Shown: positions 58,094 through 64,000 of the stretch, one piece after another
Position numbering within the stretch: position 1 is the stretch's first letter
Layout of the letters: each line of letters starts with the position of its first letter
Assembly: GCF_001570425.1 (NCBI RefSeq)
Contig: NZ_BCSX01000024.1
Coordinates: 620,001-684,000 of the forward strand
Direction of reading: 5' to 3'
DNA from: Mycolicibacterium brisbanense
Lineage (GTDB): Bacteria; Actinomycetota; Actinomycetes; Mycobacteriales; Mycobacteriaceae
Length of the DNA: 64,000 bases
Translations under genes and position numbers: made by a program
Notes under the pieces: model-generated
Told to the model about the DNA's origin: nothing
What the model saw: the letters and a program-made list of their open reading frames with translations, nothing else
Database searches by the model: none

Positions 58094-60235
58094 ATGCAGA
58101 CCCCTTACAGCGCACACGTTCTCGACCCAACCGAGCCTGGCGACAACGCCCTGCTCGACGAGCTCCGCGCTGACCCCGACATCGAGTTTCTCGACGCGCA
58201 CGATGCCCAGCTGGCAAGCTTGCGCACACTTCGCCCGGCGCCGGCTGACGAGCTGCTGAGCGAAGGCCGACGATGGGCCTACTACCCGTGGCGGCGCGCA
58301 GTTGTCGCCGTGCTCGGCCCTCGTGGATTCCAAGCACTGCGGCTGGACCGCAATCGCAACAACATCACCGCGGCAGAGCAGACCACGCTGAGCAGCCTGA
58401 CGATCGGTGTGGCTGGTCTCAGCGTCGGCCACGTCATCGCCCACACGCTGGCTGCCCAAGGGCTGTGCGGCAAACTACGCTTGGCCGACTTCGACCGTCT
58501 CGAACTGTCCAACCTCAACCGGGTGCCGGCCACCGTCTTCGACCTTGGGATCAACAAGGCCGTCGTCGCCGCTCGCAGAATCGCCGAGATCGACCCATAC
58601 CTGCCCGTCGAGGTTCTCGACGCGGGCCTAAACGCCGAAACTCTCGACGAATTCGTCAGCGGCCTCGACATCGCGGTCGAAGAATGCGATTCACTCGACA
58701 TCAAAGCACTACTGCGCATCGCCGCCCGTGACCGCCAGATCCCGGTACTCATGGCCACCAGCGACCGCGGCATCGTCGACGTCGAACGCTTCGACCGAGA
58801 GCCCGGGCGCCCCATCCTGCACGGATTGCTCGGGCAACTCGACATCGGCCTTCTCCCCGGCATGAGCAGCCGCGAGAAGATCCCCCACGTCCTGCGCCAT
58901 CTGGAAGCCGAACGCCTGTCCCCGCGCACAGCCGCATCGCTCGTCGAGATCGACCGATCCCTGTCCACCTGGCCGCAGCTGGCTTCCGATGTGATCATCG
59001 GCGCGTCCGCGATCGCCGAAGCTGTCCGCCGAATTGGACTCGGCGAAGAGCTCAGATCCGGCCGCAGCCGCGTCGATGTGAACTGGGCACTGAACCAGAT
59101 CCACGAGCCCGACATGAGAAACCGTTACGAGACAACGCTCGACGACGAGCCAACCACCCCGCAGTCCCTCGATGGCGGCCCGCTCGAACACCTCGCTACA
59201 GCCGCGATGCGCGCACCCTCCGGAGGCAACACCCAACCCTGGCAGATCACAATCGCGAAGGACGCCATCACGGTTGGGATCGACCCCGAATACACGTCGA
59301 CTATGGACCTCAAGTTCCGGGGCAGCGCCGTCGCCCTGGGGGCAGCACTGTTGAACATCAAGATCGCTGCCGCCAAGCACCACGTACTCGGCCCCGTCAC
59401 CATTGCCGACGGGGACAGCGTGCCGCTGGAGGCCACCATGCGCGTCAGCGACGGCAACGACCCTGCGCTCGCGCACCTCTACCAGTCCATGCTGGCGCGC
59501 GAATCCAACCGCCACCACGGCGTCCCCAAGCCACTCGACGCCACCACCATCACACACCTCGCCGACGCGGCCCAACAGCACGGCGCGCGCTTGCAGCTCG
59601 TCACGCAGCGAGACGACATCACCCAGGCGGCAACCATCCTCGCCGCAGCCGACCGCATAAGGTTCCTGACGCCGCACCTGCACCGGGAGATGATTTCCGA
59701 GCTCCGCTGGCCAGGCGATCCAGACCCCGACGCAGGCATCGATGTACGCAGCCTCGAATTCGATCCCGGCGAGATGGCAGTCCTTGATGTCCTTCGCCGC
59801 CCCGACGTCATGGCGCAACTAGCCGATTGGGACGCCGGCTCCGCGCTCGGCGACGACATGCGAGACCGCGTCCTGGCCAGCTCTGCTCTCGCCGTCGTCA
59901 CGGTAACCGGAAATGATCTGCGCGCCTATGCCGTCGGCGGAGCGGCGGTCGAAGCCGTATGGATCACAGCTCAGCAGCACGGATTCGGAGTCCAGCCGGT
60001 GTCCCCGGTCTTCCTCTACGCGCACACCGACGCCGAACTCGAAGAGCTTTCTGCGCCTTTTGCGGCCGAATTAGGCGAATTGCAAAGGGAATTCAACGCT
60101 CTGACTCGGCTGCAAGCAGGCGAATCCATCGCCCTGGTCTTGCGGCTGGCCGTCGCGCCGCCCGCATCGCTACCGAGCCGACGCAGCATCAGTAGGGTTC
60201 GGACCAGTCCCCCACTCTCAAGAGAGCCGCGGTGA
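58094..60235 (+). CDS. moeY: MoeY-like protein: E1 (ThiF/MoeB) domain fused to nitroreductase domain
   Basis: This 713-aa fusion starts MQTPYSAHVLDPTEPGDNAL after a GAAGGAA site. Residues ~100-330 form a ThiF/MoeB-type E1 adenylating domain with TIGVAGLSVGHVIAHTLAAQ (nucleotide loop) and LADFDRLELSNLNRVPAT. Also present are GINKAVVAARRIAEIDPYLP and VEECDSLDIKALL. The C-terminal half is a nitroreductase-type flavin domain beginning ATAAMRAPSGGNTQPWQITI. The arrangement and length match Rv1355c (MoeY) of M. tuberculosis as I remember it. Despite the name, a molybdopterin role is unproven. The E1 paired Cys-x-x-Cys zinc motifs are not visible. Product and partner protein unknown. Confidence 0.85.
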   Translation: MQTPYSAHVLDPTEPGDNALLDELRADPDIEFLDAHDAQLASLRTLRPAPADELLSEGRRWAYYPWRRAVVAVLGPRGFQALRLDRNRNNITAAEQTTLSSLTIGVAGLSVGHVIAHTLAAQGLCGKLRLADFDRLELSNLNRVPATVFDLGINKAVVAARRIAEIDPYLPVEVLDAGLNAETLDEFVSGLDIAVEECDSLDIKALLRIAARDRQIPVLMATSDRGIVDVERFDREPGRPILHGLLGQLDIGLLPGMSSREKIPHVLRHLEAERLSPRTAASLVEIDRSLSTWPQLASDVIIGASAIAEAVRRIGLGEELRSGRSRVDVNWALNQIHEPDMRNRYETTLDDEPTTPQSLDGGPLEHLATAAMRAPSGGNTQPWQITIAKDAITVGIDPEYTSTMDLKFRGSAVALGAALLNIKIAAAKHHVLGPVTIADGDSVPLEATMRVSDGNDPALAHLYQSMLARESNRHHGVPKPLDATTITHLADAAQQHGARLQLVTQRDDITQAATILAAADRIRFLTPHLHREMISELRWPGDPDPDAGIDVRSLEFDPGEMAVLDVLRRPDVMAQLADWDAGSALGDDMRDRVLASSALAVVTVTGNDLRAYAVGGAAVEAVWITAQQHGFGVQPVSPVFLYAHTDAELEELSAPFAAELGELQREFNALTRLQAGESIALVLRLAVAPPASLPSRRSISRVRTSPPLSREPR

Positions 60236-60746
60236 CAAGCCGTATCGGCGCGCCAATCCTCCGAGCGACACCGCCTGGGTGACACGTCGGTCGGGCACGC
60301 CGTTCAATGTTCGCCTGTCACGACAACCAGGCGATCATCACCCGGAACCTGCCGGCTGACCTCGCCCCGATCACGGACCTCGTCAACCCTGTGCTGTGGC
60401 GACCTTCATGTACCTCGAATGCGTCGATGTCGTGAGTCGGCGCGTCATAGGCGGATCCAAAGCGGGATAAGCGTGATCGTGCCGCGTGACGACAGCGGCG
60501 TCGAATAATGGGGTGGCGGGGCCCTGCGTGAACGCGAGAGTTTGGCAAAGGCGTCTTCATGACCCCTTGATCCATTTGGGCGAGAGACGACCTGCGCAGG
60601 GTCTCGCCCGACGCCGCCGGCCAGTGGACATGCCAGGCAACCTTCAGCACGTACTGCAGAACAATGCGTGCCATACTGTATTAGCAGATGTCACGATCTG
60701 CTGATGACCCTAGCCTCTATGGGTATGGAAGACGGAACGTATAGGT
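60236..60746. other. Intergenic region with two inverted repeats
   Basis: This 511-bp gap between moeY and a small unknown gene has no convincing open frame. It contains an inverted repeat GGGCGAGA/TCTCGCCC (60578-60585 and 60602-60609) enclosing the palindrome CCTGCGCAGG. A second inverted repeat, AGCAGAT/ATCTGCT with a 6-bp spacer, lies at 60683-60702, close to the next gene. The first could be part of a small RNA or terminator; the second looks like an operator. Confidence 0.45.
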
Positions 60747-60762
60747 ATGGAAGACGGAACGT
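60722..60762 (+). repeat. Tandem 19-bp direct repeat duplicating a start region
   Basis: GGTATGGAAGACGGAACGT occurs at 60722-60740 and again at 60744-60762, with period 22. Each copy contains an ATG (60725 and 60747). Because 22 is not a multiple of three, the two starts are in different frames; the upstream one opens a 16-codon frame. Confidence 0.75.
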
Positions 60763-61142
60763 CTTGCAGCGATGAAGATGAGGTGCGCGCTGCCGCGCTC
60801 CACGCAGCGCGGCGAATTGCCAGCAACCGCATCATGAATCGTCTCACCGCAGCCGGCATGACGCTGCCAGGCGACGCCGAGGACATCACTTCGGTACTGC
60901 TCGCCGCGGATCCCGACAACCCTCAGTGGGTCGCGCTGTCGGCATACCGCCTCGACTGGTCACTAGGTGTGCTATCCCTCATATCCAACGCCCTTGTCGA
61001 ACGCCGACGCCAGCGTATCCGCACACCCGACGTCGATGCGGTCGCGGCCGCCCTCGACGCCGGCGCGACGTGGAAACAGATCGGGGAGGCCATCGGTTCT
61101 ACACCCGCCGTCGCTCACGGTCGATACCGTCCACGCCTCTGA
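60747..61142 (+). CDS. Small protein with a C-terminal helix-turn-helix-like segment, unknown function
   Basis: This 131-aa protein begins MEDGTSCSDEDEVRAAALHA. It is mostly helical. Near the C-terminus, AALDAGATWKQIGEAIGSTP followed by AVAHGRYRPRL resembles a helix-turn-helix of the 'WxxIGxxLGxTxQAAHxRY' type found in many actinobacterial proteins, so DNA binding is plausible. Its start lies within a tandem 19-bp repeat, and an operator-like palindrome is 45 bp upstream. It is followed after 26 bp by another small gene. No family assigned. Confidence 0.65.
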   Translation: MEDGTSCSDEDEVRAAALHAARRIASNRIMNRLTAAGMTLPGDAEDITSVLLAADPDNPQWVALSAYRLDWSLGVLSLISNALVERRRQRIRTPDVDAVAAALDAGATWKQIGEAIGSTPAVAHGRYRPRL

Positions 61143-61168
61143 CCCACTCAAACGACCGAAAGGACGCA

Positions 61169-61603
61169 ATGCATCCTGGAACACCTTCCTCGGTTCCGGT
61201 TCCACTGCTGGTGTACGCGGTCGGGATCCGTGTGGGCACCGAGTTCGAACCGTTGCACGCAAGCAAGGTCACGCTCCATCGCCGTGCGGCAGAGGCGGAG
61301 CTCGCCGAATCAGACGAGCAGTACGCGGTGCTCATCGAACAGAGGATTCTGCCGTGGGCTCCCGCAACCGACGAGCATCACACCGGGCTCTACGAATACA
61401 CCGTCGCTTACCGCGACGGCGACCACTACACCCCATGGGGTCTTTCGTTCTCCACGGATCGCTCGGCCATAGAACTCGAGCTGGCCACCGTGCAGAGGGC
61501 CATCGCCGAGTCTCCTGTCGGCGGGCCGTTCGACGTGCTCATGCTTGAACGTCCGATCTTCCCGTGGTACATCGCACGCCCAAGAGCCATGCCGCTGAGC
61601 TGA
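61169..61603 (+). CDS. Unknown 144-aa protein downstream of the HTH-like gene
   Basis: This protein starts MHPGTPSSVPVPLLVYAVGI with GAAAGGA upstream. It is alpha/beta in character, with VGTEFEPLHASKVTLHRRAA, ILPWAPATDEHHTGLYEYTV, DGDHYTPWGLSFSTDRSAIE, and ends in PIFPWYIARPRAMPLS. No membrane segment, signal peptide or catalytic motif is visible. It probably shares a transcript with the 60747 gene. I do not recognise the family. Confidence 0.62.
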   Translation: MHPGTPSSVPVPLLVYAVGIRVGTEFEPLHASKVTLHRRAAEAELAESDEQYAVLIEQRILPWAPATDEHHTGLYEYTVAYRDGDHYTPWGLSFSTDRSAIELELATVQRAIAESPVGGPFDVLMLERPIFPWYIARPRAMPLS

Positions 61604-61659
61604 TTTGACGCTGTCTGAGCACCTCGCGCGGGACGCGATGGCCCGCTACGCTGCAGACC

Positions 61660-62334
61660 ATGTCAGACGTCATGGATTGGGACGCCGCCTACCGCGGCCA
61701 CATCTTCGCCGGCCCTCCCCCCTGGAATATCGGCAAACCCCAACCCACCATCGCCAACCTCATTGCCGCCGGCCAGGTCCACGACCCGGTTCTCGACGCG
61801 GGATGCGGCGTCGGCGATCTCACCCTCGCACTCGCTCAAGCCGGCCACGATGTCACCGGCATCGACATCTCCACCGAGGCCATCAACCACGCCGCCGAGC
61901 AAGCCACCAGCCGCGGGCTCACAGCCCGGTTCATTCAAGGTGATGCGCGCGACCTGGCCGCTCTCGGCCTGGGAGAACCCCAGTTCAGCACCGTCATCGA
62001 CTGCACACTGTTCCACTCACTGCCCATTGACGCGCGCGACGACTACCTTCGGGGCACCTCCGCCGCAGCCAACCCGGGCGCCCACCTCTACCTTCTGGTG
62101 TTCACGACCGACTCGCTACCAACCGACTCGCCGTGCCCCGTGCCAAATCTGGTAACCGAGGCCGAAGTCCGCGACGCCGTCGCCAAGCACTGGACCGTCG
62201 ACTCCATCGAGCCCTCCCACGTCGCAGTCCGGCTTCCCGACATTCCGAACCTCCCAAAGCACAACTTCCGCACCGACGAAGACGGTCTCACCTACCTGCC
62301 GGCCCTACTCCTCACCGCACATAAGACAGCGTGA
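61660..62334 (+). CDS. SAM-dependent methyltransferase (Rv0560c-like)
   Basis: This 224-aa class I methyltransferase has MDWDAAYRGHIFAGPPPWNI at the N-terminus, then GKPQPTIANLIAAGQVHDPV and motif I DAGCGVGDLTLALAQAGHDV. Motif II TGIDISTEAINHAAEQATSR follows, with FIQGDARDLAALGLGEPQFS. The 'PPPWxIGxPQP' N-terminal signature is shared, as I recall, with Rv0560c and related small-aromatic methyltransferases. A length of ~220 aa is normal for that group. The ATG at 61660 follows a short gap after the 144-aa gene, so a three-gene operon is possible. A long perfect hairpin lies ~140 bp downstream of the stop. Substrate unknown. Confidence 0.85.
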   Translation: MSDVMDWDAAYRGHIFAGPPPWNIGKPQPTIANLIAAGQVHDPVLDAGCGVGDLTLALAQAGHDVTGIDISTEAINHAAEQATSRGLTARFIQGDARDLAALGLGEPQFSTVIDCTLFHSLPIDARDDYLRGTSAAANPGAHLYLLVFTTDSLPTDSPCPVPNLVTEAEVRDAVAKHWTVDSIEPSHVAVRLPDIPNLPKHNFRTDEDGLTYLPALLLTAHKTA

Positions 62335-62473
62335 CCCACTCCGGCCACCGACGGCCGGAACCTGAGCCACGCACGCCCACTACAGCCCGCCGTGTCACCA
62401 GGCGGCGGCCAAAGTGGTCTGGGTTTGATCGCTGAGCAGGCTCGGTAGACCCATCGCGGTACCGCGTGCGGTG

Positions 62474-62517
62474 GGCGCCGTCGCGCCGACCGCGCAGGCT
62501 GTCGGCGCGACGGCGCC
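62474..62517. terminator. Strong hairpin between convergent genes
   Basis: A perfect 17-bp inverted repeat, GGCGCCGTCGCGCCGAC (62474-62490) and its reverse complement (62501-62517), has a 10-base loop. It abuts the stop codon of the minus-strand P450 and lies 139 bp after the methyltransferase stop. It is a likely bidirectional terminator. There is no U-tract, which is usual in mycobacteria. Confidence 0.7.
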
Positions 62518-63816
62518 TCAGTGACGGCGTTTCAATCGAATATTGACCCGCGAGTGGTCGAGCGTGAGAGGGAGCGGTTGGTGCGGGTTGAGCTTGGCGC
62601 CGGTCGCCGTCGGGCTGCGCTCACCGAGTACCGCAGTCAACACGGCGACGCCGATTCGCAGCGCAACATCGGCGCCCGGACATGCTTGCGGGCCGTGACT
62701 GAAGAAGTTGAATGACCACGAGGATTGGGTGGGTTCTCGCGTCCACGCCGTGGGATTGAACTGGTCGGCCTCGGGGAAGCGGCTGGTGTCCCGGTGGTTG
62801 AAGGTGTTGACAATCATGACTTGTGTTCCCGCCGGCACGATCTCGCCTTCCCACTCGGTGGGCCCGGTGAGGGTTCGTGCCAAGGCAGGCGTGCTGGGCC
62901 AGAGGCGCATCGCGTCAGATAGGCAGCCTGCGAGGTAGCCGTGAGCGCCGTGTTCGTCGATTGCGCTCTGCGCGTGGAGGAGAACCTCGGCGTGCGTGGC
63001 CAGCAGCGCTAGACAACGCCAGAGATTGATGGCCAGGGTATCGCCCATCGCGAACATCCAGTGGATGACTTGATGGGTCGGGTAGGTGATGTCCGAGGCG
63101 GGTGCCGCGGCGAATTGTCCGACCAGGCTGTGTGCGTCCGCGGCTTGAACGTATTGATCGAGCGCGGTCAGGAAGGTCGTGAAGAGGCGGGGGTCTCCTT
63201 TGCCCGGCGGATTGGCCTTGGCCATCAGCGTCACGAGTTGTGCCGAGATTTGTTGGTCGTCAGCTGCGTTGTCGCCGAGAATGATTCGACGCGCGATCCG
63301 CTGCATTGTGCTGTGAAACCGTAGCCAGTCGAGGTTGTCGGGCATACCTCGGGCTTCCTCGTCAGCGACGCTGTCGCAGCGGTTCGCGATCGCCCCGCTC
63401 CCGGCGGTGTGTGCTAGGACGGCCTCGGTGAATCGCCGCCGATCGGACCAATGGTCGCCTCGGGAGATGGTCAGGGCATGCGGCTGGAACTTGTTCATGC
63501 CGGAGAGTTTGGGGTCGGGGTCGGACGCGAAAGGCTCTGGCGCGTGGGATAGTACGAAGTGGATCTGATCGGCGCCAAACACAAGCAGGGTGGGCTTGCC
63601 TGCCACGTTCACCCAGATCGGTCCATCGCCGTAGTGCCGATGCAGCGTGGTCAGCAGCTGGTGTGCGCGACGGGCGACACCGGCGAGGTCGAGCGCAGCG
63701 GTTACACCGGGCCGACGGCTGAAGAGCCCCTCGGCCAGATTGGGTAGCGCCACCAGCGTCGTGAAACGCAGGCTTTCGAGTGTGGTGGTGCGCGGGAGGG
63801 CGACTGTGCGGCTCAT
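62518..63816 (-). CDS. Cytochrome P450 with Asp in place of the ExxR glutamate
   Basis: This 432-aa P450-fold protein has the heme loop FNFFSHGPQACPGADVALR with the axial cysteine, and an I-helix region HWMFAMGDTLAINLWRCLAL. At the ExxR position the sequence is CLSDAMRLWPSTPALART, so the nearly invariant glutamate is aspartate. The C-helix HWSDRRRFTEAV motif is present. The ATG at 63816 has TGAGGAA upstream; a TTG one codon earlier is unlikely. It begins nine bases after the stop of an alpha/beta hydrolase gene on the same strand. Activity and substrate are uncertain. Confidence 0.82.
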   Translation of the reverse strand: MSRTVALPRTTTLESLRFTTLVALPNLAEGLFSRRPGVTAALDLAGVARRAHQLLTTLHRHYGDGPIWVNVAGKPTLLVFGADQIHFVLSHAPEPFASDPDPKLSGMNKFQPHALTISRGDHWSDRRRFTEAVLAHTAGSGAIANRCDSVADEEARGMPDNLDWLRFHSTMQRIARRIILGDNAADDQQISAQLVTLMAKANPPGKGDPRLFTTFLTALDQYVQAADAHSLVGQFAAAPASDITYPTHQVIHWMFAMGDTLAINLWRCLALLATHAEVLLHAQSAIDEHGAHGYLAGCLSDAMRLWPSTPALARTLTGPTEWEGEIVPAGTQVMIVNTFNHRDTSRFPEADQFNPTAWTREPTQSSWSFNFFSHGPQACPGADVALRIGVAVLTAVLGERSPTATGAKLNPHQPLPLTLDHSRVNIRLKRRH

Positions 63817-63825
63817 CAAATTTCC

Positions 63826-64000
63826 TCACTTGACAATGCTGAGAGCGGCGTCGATATGGCTGACGAGTGCGCGGCGTGCGGCCTTGGCTTCAGGAACGGG
63901 CAACAGCGGGTAGACGTGAATTGCCCCGGGCTGCTCGTGGTAGGTGATGCGGCCGGTGCCGATGCTGTCCCGCAGCCGACGGCAGTCAGCGACGAAGATG
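63826..64000 (-). CDS. Alpha/beta hydrolase fold-3 (lipase/esterase) C-terminus, 5' part beyond right edge
   Basis: The reverse-strand frame is open from the right edge to a TGA at 63828-63826. The 57 residues visible read FVADCRRLRDSIGTGRITYH, EQPGAIHVYPLLPVPEAKAA and a closing helix. The 'G..HVYPLLP.PE...A' region is what follows the catalytic histidine in HSL/fold-3 esterases such as mycobacterial Lip proteins. The gene is read into the P450 gene downstream, with nine bases between. Only the C-terminus is present, so the start and nucleophile are not seen. Confidence 0.7.
   Translation of the reverse strand, partial: IFVADCRRLRDSIGTGRITYHEQPGAIHVYPLLPVPEAKAARRALVSHIDAALSIVK

Noticed and set aside
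60318..60674. 118-codon reverse frame in the moeY downstream gap
   Set aside because: It is Arg/Ser-rich with no motif and poor start context, and it spans a hairpin. It is probably not a gene.
1..64000. tRNA, rRNA, CRISPR arrays and insertion sequences
   Set aside because: Reading through the window I found no cloverleaf-like sequence, array of spaced repeats or transposase frame. A covariance-model or repeat search would be needed to be certain.

Overview
The window is high-GC actinobacterial chromosome, most likely from a rapidly growing mycobacterium (Mycolicibacterium-like). The reasons are codon use, frequent GTG starts with 1-4 bp start/stop overlaps, a monomeric NADP isocitrate dehydrogenase, a DUF222/13E12 HNH nuclease, a MoeY-like E1/nitroreductase fusion, three cytochromes P450, and a P450-ferredoxin-reductase-glutamine synthetase set matching the mycobacterial secondary-amine (mor/pip) utilisation genes. 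I saw no rRNA, tRNA, CRISPR array, insertion sequence or phage gene. All identifications come from reading motifs and context; no database search was run.

1-14.8 kb: a minus-strand operon of six tightly coupled genes running off the left edge. It encodes a small membrane protein, a secreted/membrane-anchored vWA protein, a large tubulin-like GTPase-fold protein, an 879-aa membrane protein, a protein with fibronectin-III-like repeats, and a left-edge protein resembling the N-terminal domain of GTPase-associated protein 1. This looks like a complex GTPase-associated system and is one of the two most interesting loci. A separate proline-rich membrane protein lies upstream.

15-29 kb: mostly core or housekeeping genes. 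They are a LigB-type dioxygenase, an EVE-domain protein, a methyltransferase, an HNH nuclease, a JetA-JetB-JetC (MksF-MksE-MksB) SMC-like operon with no adjacent JetD nuclease, monomeric isocitrate dehydrogenase, and a MarR regulator divergent from a flavin monooxygenase and an alpha/beta hydrolase, with two matching operator palindromes between them.

29-41.5 kb: an ArsR-SRPBCC pair, an amidase and an APC permease, then a catabolic operon. The operon holds a GntR regulator, a soluble Cache sensor, a P450, a [3Fe-4S] ferredoxin, a ferredoxin reductase, a glutamine-synthetase-like gamma-glutamyl ligase, a solute-binding-fold protein with no signal peptide, and two class-I amidotransferase hydrolases. 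Read together, the P450 opens a cyclic or secondary amine, the ligase gamma-glutamylates the amine product and the hydrolases release the acid. Two copies of a ~60-bp palindromic repeat sit in the convergent gaps at 31.9 and 41.5 kb.

41.5-53.3 kb: a divergent locus. The minus arm has a helical/Ig-like protein, a polyprenyl diphosphate synthase, a LuxE-like acyl-activating enzyme and a LuxC-like acyl reductase. The plus arm has three unknown proteins (one with the same helical/Ig-like layout), a class III nucleotidyl cyclase fused to a P-loop ATPase and a helical repeat region, and a large FAD desaturase-like protein. I know of no described system with this content.

53.3-64 kb: a mixed accessory region with an ImmA/IrrE-like protein, methyltransferases, a dienelactone hydrolase, a TetR regulator, two P450s, MoeY, two small unknowns and a partial alpha/beta hydrolase at the right edge.
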